A stretch of 64,000 bases of DNA, taken from contig NZ_CP099571.1 in the NCBI RefSeq assembly GCF_040409795.1, positions 248,001 to 312,000 on the forward strand, in the 5' to 3' direction. The DNA is from Polynucleobacter sp. MWH-UH19D (GTDB lineage: Bacteria > Pseudomonadota > Gammaproteobacteria > Burkholderiales > Burkholderiaceae). Below are positions 18,680-26,851 of the stretch, piece after piece. A program made the position numbers and the translations under genes. Position 1 is the first letter of the stretch. The number at the start of each line of letters is the position of its first letter. The notes under the pieces were generated by a model, which saw nothing but the letters and a program-made list of their open reading frames with translations, ran no database searches and had not been told where the DNA came from.

Positions 18680-19813
18680 TTATTTGGGCTGATAAGGGAT
18701 GTAGCCAGTCACTTCTAGTTTGTAACCAGAAAGACTTGGTACCGGGCTTGGGTTTGCTAGTAATCGCATTTTCTGGACGCCGACATCTTTTAGAATCTGA
18801 GCGCCAATGCCATAGCTTCGGAAATCAGTCTTGCGAGCTAAAGGTTTGCTTTCCTGGCCTTTTGCTTGATTCAGTTTTTGGAATTGCGCTAACCAGTCTT
18901 GGTCATTTGGCGCAGCAATTCCGGCAGCATTTAGTAAAACCGCAACTCCAGCAGGGGCGGTGGCAAGTTGTTGCAAAGCTTGTCCTAGAGGCCAAGAATG
19001 GGTGCTGACCTCAGAGTCTAAAAAGTCTAAAACGGTGAGAGGCTCATGAACGCGGACTAAAGTTTCTGGTGCTTCAGAGGGCTTGCCATGAACTAGCGCA
19101 ATATGAATACAAGAACTCGGAGTATCGCGATAAATGATGCCTTCAAACTTACCCCATGGCGTAAGAAATTCACGAATACCTTCGCGAACCACAATACTTT
19201 CATGTTGGCTGCGGTATTTAATGAGATTGGCAATGCTACCAATTTTGAGTTGATGCTCTTTGGCAAATTCTATTAAATCTGGCAGCCGAGCCATACTGCC
19301 ATCGTCCTTCATGATTTCACATATAACGGATGTCGGTGAGCAGCCTGCCATTGCGGCAAGATCGCAGCCTGCTTCTGTGTGACCGGAGCGGATCAGGACG
19401 CCTCCTGGTTGGGCCATCAATGGAAAAATATGGCCTGGCTGAACAAGGTCACTTGGCTTGGCATTTGGGGCTACAGCTGTTTTGATTGTGTGGGCGCGGT
19501 CAGCCGCTGAAATGCCAGTAGTTACCCCACTTGCCGCTTCTATTGATACTGTGAAGTTGGTACCCATAGAGGTGCCGTTATCGCGAACCATTAAAGGCAA
19601 ATTCAGTTGCTGGCAACGCTCACGGGTCAATGTTAGGCAAATTAAACCTCGACCATGCTTTGCCATGAAATTTACAGCCTCAGCGCTGACATGGTCGGCG
19701 GATAAAACTAAATCCCCTTCATTCTCACGATCCTCTTCGTCAACGAGAATGACCATCTTGCCAGCACGGAGTTCGGCAACTATTTCTTCTGTGGAGGCTA
19801 GAGTATGCGGCAT
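18680..19813 (-). CDS. ribB: DHBP synthase fused to degenerate GTP cyclohydrolase II domain (RibBX)
   Basis: The N-terminal half is 3,4-dihydroxy-2-butanone 4-phosphate synthase, which supplies the four-carbon unit for lumazine: DEEDRENEGD (25-34) binds Mg and RSGHTEAG (142-149) completes the active site. The C-terminal half (about 205-377) aligns in layout with GTP cyclohydrolase II but lacks the zinc-binding Cys-x10-Cys-x-Cys cluster and the downstream catalytic Asp/Arg block; where these should be the sequence reads STHSWPLGQALQQL. Such RibBX hybrids are known in proteobacteria and are not expected to open GTP. A separate functional ribA should therefore exist elsewhere in the genome; none is in this window. 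Confidence 0.9.
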   Translation of the reverse strand: MPHTLASTEEIVAELRAGKMVILVDEEDRENEGDLVLSADHVSAEAVNFMAKHGRGLICLTLTRERCQQLNLPLMVRDNGTSMGTNFTVSIEAASGVTTGISAADRAHTIKTAVAPNAKPSDLVQPGHIFPLMAQPGGVLIRSGHTEAGCDLAAMAGCSPTSVICEIMKDDGSMARLPDLIEFAKEHQLKIGSIANLIKYRSQHESIVVREGIREFLTPWGKFEGIIYRDTPSSCIHIALVHGKPSEAPETLVRVHEPLTVLDFLDSEVSTHSWPLGQALQQLATAPAGVAVLLNAAGIAAPNDQDWLAQFQKLNQAKGQESKPLARKTDFRSYGIGAQILKDVGVQKMRLLANPSPVPSLSGYKLEVTGYIPYQPK

Positions 19814-19934
19814 AGCTTTCTATTTTAAGCTTAGCGGGCGATTGTGGCGAGCCGGTCAGTAATACCCACCTTTTCTGACAAAAGGAGCCTCTAAATTTGG
19901 TATCGAGATCGATTACATCCTCAGAAAATGGCGT

Positions 19935-20237
19935 ATGCGCATCAGCCGGAAGAATGATCGTCAAAGTGGTTTTATCTTGCTTGAGGCCTTGGTGGCAATG
20001 GGCCTAGTTACAGGTGTCTGGTTGAGCTCCATTCAGGCCTATCAGGGCTTAGCGTTACGCCTGTTAAAGCAAGAGCAAAAACAAGCTCTTTTGCGGCAGG
20101 AGTTCGATCGATATGAACTGGCTGAGCAAATGAGAGCCAACTCAATTAATGGTGGAGGTTTAAAACGTGACGCTACTCGAGTGCCTCATCGGCATCGCAC
20201 TTTGCACTCTACTGCTAGGCCCGCTTTTACAAACTAG
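19935..20237 (+). CDS. PilV-like minor pilin, short
   Basis: A 100-residue protein with a standard type III prepilin signal: basic leader, then SGFILLEALVAMG (residues 11-23) with Gly at -1 and Glu at +5, followed by a hydrophobic helix. After this the protein has only a short helical stretch (QALLRQEFDRYELAEQMRANS) before a tail read from DNA shared with the next gene. PilV-type minor pilins are usually longer (about 130-180 residues), so this is either a minimal form or a shortened gene. It diverges from ribBX and starts a four-gene minor-pilin-like unit. Confidence 0.6.
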   Translation: MRISRKNDRQSGFILLEALVAMGLVTGVWLSSIQAYQGLALRLLKQEQKQALLRQEFDRYELAEQMRANSINGGGLKRDATRVPHRHRTLHSTARPAFTN

Positions 20238-20799
20238 TGCTTCATTAGCGTTAAAACAAATTGAGTATGAAAAGATGAATTCAATGAATTTAGAAGCAGA
20301 ACGTGGACTAGAGTTGATCGGTCGCGCCATTCGAATGGCTGGTTATCAAAATGCGAGATCTAGCGTAGCAAATAAGCATAGCAAGGGACAAAATTTGCCA
20401 ATTGAGATTCAAACGAAGGTTGGATTTCAACAATCAGATTCATTAATCGTGAGACATGAGTTATCTGATGGAATTGATTTTGATTGTGTTGGAAATGTTT
20501 TAACAACCGATAGAACAAAACAGAACTTAACTTTTCAAAGATTTTTGGTTGATAGGCAGTCAGGATTATCAAAGGGCGCTAAAGCTAATGGCGGTTCGCT
20601 TGTCTGCCAATCATTAGATCGTCAAGGACGATTGCAAAATACGACATTAATGAATGGCATTAACTCCTTGGTAATTGATGAGTTAAATCACCATGTAAGC
20701 CATAAGCAAAGGGCCTTTAAGGTTCAACTAAATATGACGGATGGGGCCAATGTCCAAAGGAAGTTTGAGCGGATATTTACTACGAGAAACTTGCCATGA
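20167..20799 (+). CDS. PilW-like minor pilin lacking a leader peptide
   Basis: A 210-residue protein starting at GTG 20167, fixed by an in-frame TAA six bases before it and by a strong GGTGGAGG ribosome-binding site at 20150-20157. The product begins MTLLECLIGIALCTLLLG, which matches the mature end of a type IV prepilin with Glu at position 5 but has no leader and no Gly at -1, so prepilin peptidase cleavage would not be needed or possible. The rest has the layout of PilW-type minor pilins (ERGLELIGRAIRMAGYQNA after the helix). Overlaps the PilV-like gene by 71 bp. Confidence 0.62.
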   Translation: MTLLECLIGIALCTLLLGPLLQTSASLALKQIEYEKMNSMNLEAERGLELIGRAIRMAGYQNARSSVANKHSKGQNLPIEIQTKVGFQQSDSLIVRHELSDGIDFDCVGNVLTTDRTKQNLTFQRFLVDRQSGLSKGAKANGGSLVCQSLDRQGRLQNTTLMNGINSLVIDELNHHVSHKQRAFKVQLNMTDGANVQRKFERIFTTRNLP

Positions 20800-21125
20800 T
20801 GTTGGCTTGGATGATTTCACTATTACTAATTTGTTCCTCTTTAATAGCGCATCTAGAGCAATGGTCAGCTTTAAAGATCACGCATGTAAATACTATTAAA
20901 ACTACCCAAGCGCAATTCATGAAATCCGAGCAAGCTGTTATTGAATGTGAGAAACATATTTTGAATTTATTAAATCACTCGGAAAGAGATTGCAACATCC
21001 AAGCTACTGGAAAAAATATTTGGTTAATTTCCAGTATCGAAAAACCAGTAATCCAGGTGCACGTATATGTAGATGAAAATTCTGGGCTAGCTACTCGAAT
21101 CAATTGGCGCCATGTATTTGAGTAA
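20796..21125 (+). CDS. Small membrane-anchored PilX-like protein
   Basis: A 109-residue protein with one N-terminal hydrophobic helix (about 2-19) and no recognisable prepilin cleavage motif. The following helix with FMKSEQAVIECEKHI resembles the A-x-xA-x-x-x-AE pattern after the helix in PilX/GspK-type minor pilins, which gives a weak family suggestion only. It overlaps the PilW-like stop (ATGA) and the next gene by 14 bp, so it is translated as part of the cluster. Function is inferred from context. Confidence 0.45.
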   Translation: MMLAWMISLLLICSSLIAHLEQWSALKITHVNTIKTTQAQFMKSEQAVIECEKHILNLLNHSERDCNIQATGKNIWLISSIEKPVIQVHVYVDENSGLATRINWRHVFE

Positions 21126-21666
21126 GTGTGGTGAGCTCGGATTTAGCCTGCTAGAGCTAATGGCCGTGTTATTGATTATCGCAATCACAGCAATGTTTGC
21201 TATGCCTTTGATCTATAAGCAAGTTGCAACTCGCGAGATTATGACGGTGGCTAGAAAATGGGTTGGGAGCGCTCAATTTGCACGCCAACAAGCATTCTTG
21301 ACGGGTGAATCCGTTCGGATGGCGCCTCGCTCTAAGGATGACTGGAACCAAGGATGGGTCATACAGCAAGATTGCTCAAAGCAAAAGGGAGCTCTATGTG
21401 CCCAGCGAGTATTGATATCACAGGGAAATATAAAGCCCATCTTTTTTGCTGGCTCAGAGAAGCAATTTCGAGATCCTCATACAGGTGAGCTTGGCATTCG
21501 TTTTAATGTTGCAGGAGCCGCGAAAACTGCCAAAGGTGGATTTGTAGCTAATCGCTTGATATTGGGTCATATCCGAAAGCCTGGTTTAGAGAGACATCTT
21601 ATTTTGGGTAGTGGCGGCAGATGGCGTATTTGTGATCCGGCCAAAGATGCTAGACGGTGCCATTGA
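21112..21666 (+). CDS. GspH/FimT family pseudopilin
   Basis: A 184-residue type IV pilin-like protein. The prepilin motif is LGFSLLELMAVLLII (residues 9-23), with Gly10 at -1 and Glu15 at +5 of the mature protein. After the helix, ARKWVGSAQFARQQAFLTGESVRM-like order (residues about 45-68) is typical of FimT/FimU/GspH minor pilins, which help start pilus assembly. Two cysteine pairs (Cys87/Cys95 and the C-terminal Cys177/Cys183) could form disulfides. Last gene of the four-gene cluster; the start of ribD lies 18 bp after its stop. Confidence 0.75.
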   Translation: MYLSKCGELGFSLLELMAVLLIIAITAMFAMPLIYKQVATREIMTVARKWVGSAQFARQQAFLTGESVRMAPRSKDDWNQGWVIQQDCSKQKGALCAQRVLISQGNIKPIFFAGSEKQFRDPHTGELGIRFNVAGAAKTAKGGFVANRLILGHIRKPGLERHLILGSGGRWRICDPAKDARRCH

Positions 21667-21683
21667 ATGGTTTAATAGACCCT

Positions 21684-22805
21684 ATGTATACCGCTGTTGA
21701 TCATCAATGGATGTCTGAAGCCTTGGCTGAGGCCCATAAAGCACTGTATTTGGCGAATCCAAATCCACGAGTAGGCTGTGTCATTGTTAAAGATGGACAA
21801 GTTATTGGCCGCGGTTTTACACAGCAGGTTGGTGGTCCTCATGCAGAGATTCAGGCGTTGGCTGATACAAAACTTAATGGTTTTGATCCGAAAGACTCAA
21901 CTATTTATGTGACCCTAGAGCCATGCAATCACACTGGTCGTACGCCACCATGTGTTGATGCCTTACTTACTGCTAAGCCGGCAAAAGTGATTGTTGCGAT
22001 GGTTGATCCTAATCCTCTTGTTGCTGGAAAAGGATTGGAAAGACTTAAAGCTGCAGGCATCGAGGTGCAATGTGGTCTGATGGAATCAGAAGCGCAAATA
22101 TTAAATTGTGGATTTGTGTCAAGAATGACTCGAGGGCTACCATGGGTACGATTAAAAATTGCTGCGAGCCTTGACGGCAAAACTGCTTTACCCAATGGAC
22201 AGAGCCAATGGATTACAGGGTCATTGGCCAGGGCTGATGGCCATCATTGGCGTGCGCAGGCCTGCGCGATTGTGACGGGGGTTGGCACGGTTAAAGAAGA
22301 CAACCCTACCTTAAATGTGCGAGAGGTTGAAACACAACGTCAACCTTGGCGAATTATTATTGACTCAAAGCTAGAGACACCACTTGACGCAAACATACTA
22401 AATAATTCCTTGGAGTCTGGCGTCATGATTGTGTGTGCAAAGATAATTGATTCTGATACTCAAGAAAAAGTAAAGATTCTTGAATCTCGTGGAATTGAAG
22501 TGTTGACGATGTCAAACGAGTTTGGGAAAGTCGATTTACCAAAGCTTTTTGCTTACCTCGCGCAAGAGCGCCACATGAATGAAATCCATATCGAGGCTGG
22601 GTTTAAGCTTAATGGATCGATGTTAAGAGAAGATTGCGTAGATGAGTTGTTGCTCTACTACGCCCCTTTCTTCATGGGGGAGGTTATTGGCATGGCAAAC
22701 ACTACCCCTTTAGATTCACTTCAGTCTAGACAAGACTGGAAAATAATTGATCAAAGCCTGGTTGGCTCAGATCTTCGTTTGCGACTGATTAAATCCAAGC
22801 AATAA
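21684..22805 (+). CDS. ribD: Riboflavin deaminase/reductase
   Basis: Bifunctional enzyme: an N-terminal cytidine-deaminase-like domain removes the pyrimidine 2-amino group, and a C-terminal domain reduces the ribosyl chain with NADPH. Zinc ligands are in HAE (53-55) and EPCNHTGRTPPC (79-90). The reductase half begins near LPWVRLKIAASLDGK and includes GVGTVKEDNPTLNVR. The ATG at 21684 gives 373 residues; an in-frame upstream start at 21657 would overlap the pseudopilin gene and add nine non-conserved residues. Followed by ribE 20 bp on. Confidence 0.95.
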   Translation: MYTAVDHQWMSEALAEAHKALYLANPNPRVGCVIVKDGQVIGRGFTQQVGGPHAEIQALADTKLNGFDPKDSTIYVTLEPCNHTGRTPPCVDALLTAKPAKVIVAMVDPNPLVAGKGLERLKAAGIEVQCGLMESEAQILNCGFVSRMTRGLPWVRLKIAASLDGKTALPNGQSQWITGSLARADGHHWRAQACAIVTGVGTVKEDNPTLNVREVETQRQPWRIIIDSKLETPLDANILNNSLESGVMIVCAKIIDSDTQEKVKILESRGIEVLTMSNEFGKVDLPKLFAYLAQERHMNEIHIEAGFKLNGSMLREDCVDELLLYYAPFFMGEVIGMANTTPLDSLQSRQDWKIIDQSLVGSDLRLRLIKSKQ

Positions 22806-22825
22806 ATAAGAATTAAAATCACCCC

Positions 22826-23443
22826 ATGTTTACTGGAATCATTACCGCTGTTGGTCAAATTAAGAGCACACAAGTTAAAGGCGATGGGCTTCAATTGGTT
22901 ATCGAAGTGCCATCAGGGTATCTTGATGATGTTGCGCTGGGCGATAGCATTGCTATTCAGGGTGCTTGCATGACCGCTACGCAATTCAATGGCAATACCT
23001 TTGCCCTAGATATTTCTCGAGAATCACTCAACAAGACAGTGGGTCTTGATAAAGTTGGCCCTGTAAATTTAGAGAAAGCATTGCGCTTAAATGATCGCTT
23101 GGGAGGTCATTTAGTAAGCGGACATGTTGATGGGGTTGGTGAAGTATTTCAATTTGCGCCAGTTGATAAAGACGCTTACGGCTCTTGGTTATTACGCATT
23201 AAAGCCCCAAAAGATTTAGCACCATTTTTGGCATACAAGGGATCTATCGTTGTTAATGGAGTCTCTTTGACGGTAAACACCGCTGAAGATACGGCAGATG
23301 CATGTATCGTCAACATCAATCTGATTCCCCATACTCTGCAAAGCACCACGCTTGGCAAATTACAAGCGGGTGATCGCGTTAATCTTGAAGTGGATTTGAT
23401 TGCGCGTTATGTTGCGCGCATGCTTGAAGCTAAAAGTGGTTAA
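22826..23443 (+). CDS. ribE: Riboflavin synthase, alpha subunit
   Basis: Catalyses dismutation of two lumazine molecules into riboflavin and the pyrimidine precursor. The MFTGII start and the two internally repeated lumazine-binding barrels (GDSIAIQGACMT and GSIVVNGVSLTVN near residues 47-58 and about 139-151) identify it. Length of 205 residues is normal. Forms a plus-strand pair with ribD, apart from ribBX-ribH on the minus strand. Confidence 0.95.
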   Translation: MFTGIITAVGQIKSTQVKGDGLQLVIEVPSGYLDDVALGDSIAIQGACMTATQFNGNTFALDISRESLNKTVGLDKVGPVNLEKALRLNDRLGGHLVSGHVDGVGEVFQFAPVDKDAYGSWLLRIKAPKDLAPFLAYKGSIVVNGVSLTVNTAEDTADACIVNINLIPHTLQSTTLGKLQAGDRVNLEVDLIARYVARMLEAKSG

Positions 23444-23446
23444 TAG

Positions 23447-24190
23447 CTATTTAGTTTTCTGGTAGCGAGTGGGGTCAGCAACCTTAGCCTGTTCAAAACC
23501 GGCCTGCCTTAGTCTGCAAGACTCGCACTCACCACATGCCTGGCCTAAATCATTTGCTTGATAGCAAGAAACGGTTTGCGAATAGTCCACACCAAGTTGA
23601 TTACCCAACTGAATGATCTGAGCTTTGGTGAGATTAATAATCGGGGCGTGAACCCTAAAGCGATTTTCGTTATTGATTGCTTCAACGCCAGCTTTGGTGG
23701 CTAGGTTAGCCATTGCTTCAAAGGAGGCAACATATTCTGGCCTGCAGTCTGGGTAGCCAGAGTAATCAACTGAGTTAGCACCATAAAAAATATCGAGCCC
23801 ACCCAATGCTTCCGCCCAGCCTAAAGCAAGAGATAGCAAAATGGTGTTGCGTGCTGGCACATAAGTCACGGGGATTTCTTGATCATTGCTTGGAGCGGTA
23901 GGCACAGCAATTGAGGAATCTGTCAGTGCTGAACCACCAAAGCGGGTTAAATCTAGATTCACAACCTCATGACGAGCAACGCCGATTTGTTTGGCAATAT
24001 GTTTTGCTGCGGCTAATTCTGAAGAGTGGCGCTGGCCATAGCCTACTGAGAGCGCATAAGGTGTATAGCCAAGATCTTTGGCTAGAGCCAAAACTGTTGT
24101 GGAGTCTAGTCCGCCTGAAAATAAAATAACTGCTGGTGCCCCAGATTTGCGGGGCGCAAGATTCTGAAATGCTGCAGACAATTTGGACAT
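23447..24190 (-). CDS. queC: 7-cyano-7-deazaguanine synthase
   Basis: ATP-dependent conversion of 7-carboxy-7-deazaguanine to preQ0 for queuosine synthesis. The PP-loop SGGLDST spans residues 25-31, and the C-terminal zinc ribbon [17 protein letters not shown] supplies four cysteines. Full length at 247 residues. It is the last gene of the tol-pal operon with an 11-bp gap after cpoB; queC next to tol-pal is common in proteobacteria. Confidence 0.96.
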   Translation of the reverse strand: MSKLSAAFQNLAPRKSGAPAVILFSGGLDSTTVLALAKDLGYTPYALSVGYGQRHSSELAAAKHIAKQIGVARHEVVNLDLTRFGGSALTDSSIAVPTAPSNDQEIPVTYVPARNTILLSLALGWAEALGGLDIFYGANSVDYSGYPDCRPEYVASFEAMANLATKAGVEAINNENRFRVHAPIINLTKAQIIQLGNQLGVDYSQTVSCYQANDLGQACGECESCRLRQAGFEQAKVADPTRYQKTK

Positions 24191-24201
24191 GTCTTATTAA
24201 C

Positions 24202-24933
24202 TTACTTTGTTGCAGTAATCAGTTGTTGCGCATCTTTTGCAGCATCGGTATTTGGATATTTGGCAATAATCTCATTAAAGGTTTTTTTGGCAGCCGCTTT
24301 ATTGCCGCTCTCTAGCTGGGAGCTTCCTAATGTCACCATTGCTGCAGGTATGCGCGAATGGTTTGGATAACGCTTAATGAGGTTTTGAAGCTGGCTAATT
24401 GCACCAGCATATTCTTTATTGGCATATTTGCTATTACCACTCCAGTAAAGTGCTAGGGGTAGGTAAGGGCTCTTCGGGTATTTATTTGTAAATACAGAAA
24501 ATGCTTCATCAGCTTTCTTCAGGTTCCCTGCTTGAAATGCCTTCAGTGCATCGTCATATGCTTTTTTCTCGCTGGGCTGAATCGTACCAGTAACGCCTTC
24601 AATAGTTACTGTGCGCGGCTCAAAATTACCGAGACGGCTATCTAAATCTTGGTAATACGTTTTTTGGCTACTAGAAATATCTTCACCTTGTTTCTCAAGG
24701 TTTTCGATCTTGCCGCGCAGTTCGGCATTTTCAGCCTTAAGCTTATCAATTTCACCCTGCAACTCTAATTGTGTTGTGGCTAAAGACTTGCGTAAATCCA
24801 AAATGGCCTTACGCGCCTCGTCATCTGAGAATAGGGCCCAAGCGCTATTGGACCCACCTAGATAAATGATGAAAGCACTTAAACAAAACGCTCGTGAGAG
24901 CGTTTGTTTTTTATTGGAGAAGAATGCTTTCAT
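24202..24933 (-). CDS. cpoB: Tol-Pal system coordinator CpoB (YbgF)
   Basis: Periplasmic protein that links peptidoglycan synthesis with outer-membrane constriction at division. The N-terminus carries a signal sequence (cleavage after SAWA, near residue 33), then a coiled coil with leucine/glutamate heptads (about 45-90), then TPR-like repeats in the C-terminal half (YDDALKAFQAGNLKKADEAF and two further units with the YPNS-type ends). 243 residues, normal length. Starts directly after the pal stop. Confidence 0.93.
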   Translation of the reverse strand: MKAFFSNKKQTLSRAFCLSAFIIYLGGSNSAWALFSDDEARKAILDLRKSLATTQLELQGEIDKLKAENAELRGKIENLEKQGEDISSSQKTYYQDLDSRLGNFEPRTVTIEGVTGTIQPSEKKAYDDALKAFQAGNLKKADEAFSVFTNKYPKSPYLPLALYWSGNSKYANKEYAGAISQLQNLIKRYPNHSRIPAAMVTLGSSQLESGNKAAAKKTFNEIIAKYPNTDAAKDAQQLITATK

Positions 24934-25437
24934 TTAGTTTGTAATGTAAACAATGTCAGCACGGCGATTTTCTGCCCAAGCCGCTTCGTTATCGCCCTCA
25001 GCTTTTGGCTTCTCTTTGCCAAAGCTCACAGCTTCAATTTGATTATCCGAAACGCCCATCAAGTTCAATGATTTACGAACTGCATCAGAGCGACGTTGAC
25101 CGAGGGCTAAGTTGTATTCTGCGGTACCGCGATCATCGGTATTACCCTGGATAATAATTTTCTGATTTGGGTTTGCTTTCAGATAGCTTGCATGTGCAGA
25201 CAACATTTTTTGGTATTTGGTCTGAACGGTGTATTCATCAAAGCCAAAGAAAACACTTTTCTCAAATAAGGGGCTCTTAGGATCATTCCATGGCTGTGAG
25301 GCAAAATTACCGCTACCGCCACTTCCGTTTGCACCATCAACATCGTCTAGTTTTACGCTAGAGCATGCAGCCATTAACAAAGCAGTTGCGCTAATGAGTG
25401 CCCATGTTGCTGTGCGACGTGCGATAGAAACGTTCAT
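24934..25437 (-). CDS. pal: Peptidoglycan-associated lipoprotein Pal
   Basis: Outer-membrane lipoprotein that binds peptidoglycan through an OmpA-type C-terminal domain. The lipobox is LMAAC with Cys25; the peptidoglycan-binding GNTDDRGTAEYNLALGQRR stretch lies near residues 98-116 and includes the Asp and Arg that contact diaminopimelate. 167 residues. It works with TolB and TolA to hold the outer membrane to the wall during division. Confidence 0.96.
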   Translation of the reverse strand: MNVSIARRTATWALISATALLMAACSSVKLDDVDGANGSGGSGNFASQPWNDPKSPLFEKSVFFGFDEYTVQTKYQKMLSAHASYLKANPNQKIIIQGNTDDRGTAEYNLALGQRRSDAVRKSLNLMGVSDNQIEAVSFGKEKPKAEGDNEAAWAENRRADIVYITN

Positions 25438-25546
25438 GATCTTCCTTTTAACTAGCCTGGATATTTAAACTGATTGGCATTGAGCCGATGCCCATATTAT
25501 GCCTCCAAGACTACAAAAAAGCCTATTTTGACCCTAAAAAGGGCAT

Positions 25547-26848
25547 TTAATCCATAAATGGACCCCATGATGGCTGACGAACGTCAGACCCTGGAATGCT
25601 TAATACTTGCTTTGAGTTTCCATCGACGGAAACTGCCGCAAGAACTCGCTTGCCACCCACCTTGGTTGAGTAAAGAACATAGCGACCATTAGCGGCAAAA
25701 GAAGGGGATTCGTCGCTGGTGCCATCAGTTAATGCTTGTGCATCACCGGTAGCTAGATTCAGGATGTAGAGGCGATAGGCGCCGCCAACGTTAGCGATAT
25801 ATGCCAAGTATTTGCCGTCAGGTGAAATGCGTGGTGAAGTGACAAATCCTTGTTTGAAAGTCACGCGTTTGGCACCTTCAACTTGCTCGCCATCTGCGCT
25901 CATGCGATAGATTTGGGGGCTGCCACCGCGATCGCTCGTGAAATAAATATAGCGACCATCAGCAGAATACTGTGGCTCTGTGTCGATAGTACTGCCACGA
26001 GTTAAGCGATGTAAGCCGCTGCCATCGGCATTTATGCCGTAGATTTGAGTGTTGCCATCTTTTGACAATGACACGGCTAATTTCTTGCCATCAGGTGACC
26101 ATGCTGGAGCGCTGTTATTGCCCTTTTGGTTGGAAAGAGAAATGCGTCGACCAGTCGCTAACTCATGAACGTAAATAACCGGTTTGCGATCCTCAAACGA
26201 AACATAAGCAACTTTCTTGCCATCAGGCGACCATGATGGAGAGATAATGGGTTCGCCACTATTCATAGCATTGCGAATATTCTGACCATCTGCATCAGAG
26301 ATCACTAGGCGATAGCGCTTACCATCTTTGATTACATAGGAAAGACGTGTAGAGAAGACGCCACGCTCACCCAAGAGTTTGAAGATGATATCGTCGGCAA
26401 TCTTATGGGCTGCTGCGCGTAGATTATCTGCAGAGGAGTTGAGATTTAAACCGCCCAAGCTCTGGGACTTACGAATATCAAATAGTTTGTAATGAATTTC
26501 AAATTGATTGCTACCAGTTTGCACAACAGAACCAACCACTAAGGCATCAGCGCCACGCGCGGCCCAAGATTTATAGTTTGGCGTGCCTTCATCACTCTCA
26601 ACAGCATTGCCATTTTCGGTATTCTTGAAGTAGCCGCTGCGTGCTAAATCTTGACGAATAATTTCGGTAATGCTGGTTGGTAATTTACTCTCATCTTTAA
26701 AGCGCATCACCGCGATTGGATAGAGTGATTGACCTACGCCAGTGATTTCAATATTCATTTGCGCAAGCGCTGGGTTTGCAACGGTTGCAAAAGTTCCAGT
26801 AATGACAAAAGCGCTAAACCAATACAGTTTTTTTAGTTGTTGCAACAT
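25547..26848 (-). CDS. tolB: Tol-Pal translocation protein TolB
   Basis: Periplasmic protein with an N-terminal alpha/beta domain and a six-bladed beta-propeller that binds Pal. A signal peptide ends at ALA-Q (near residue 29). The propeller shows repeated SPDGKKVAYVS-type blades (SPSWSPDGKK, APAWSPDGKK, EPQYSADGRY, SPRISPDGKY, SPSFAANGRY). 433 residues, the standard length. A 109-bp gap separates it from pal, longer than the other gaps in the operon. Confidence 0.96.
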   Translation of the reverse strand: MLQQLKKLYWFSAFVITGTFATVANPALAQMNIEITGVGQSLYPIAVMRFKDESKLPTSITEIIRQDLARSGYFKNTENGNAVESDEGTPNYKSWAARGADALVVGSVVQTGSNQFEIHYKLFDIRKSQSLGGLNLNSSADNLRAAAHKIADDIIFKLLGERGVFSTRLSYVIKDGKRYRLVISDADGQNIRNAMNSGEPIISPSWSPDGKKVAYVSFEDRKPVIYVHELATGRRISLSNQKGNNSAPAWSPDGKKLAVSLSKDGNTQIYGINADGSGLHRLTRGSTIDTEPQYSADGRYIYFTSDRGGSPQIYRMSADGEQVEGAKRVTFKQGFVTSPRISPDGKYLAYIANVGGAYRLYILNLATGDAQALTDGTSDESPSFAANGRYVLYSTKVGGKRVLAAVSVDGNSKQVLSIPGSDVRQPSWGPFMD

Positions 26849-26851
26849 GCC

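Noticed and set aside
20100..20240. Frameshift between the PilV-like and PilW-like genes
   Set aside because: A good ribosome-binding site and an in-frame stop support two separate starts; a sequencing error cannot be excluded, but the simple reading is overlap.
25438..25546. Terminator between tolB and pal
   Set aside because: A weak mismatched stem with a T-run on the minus strand is visible, but pairing is too poor to call.
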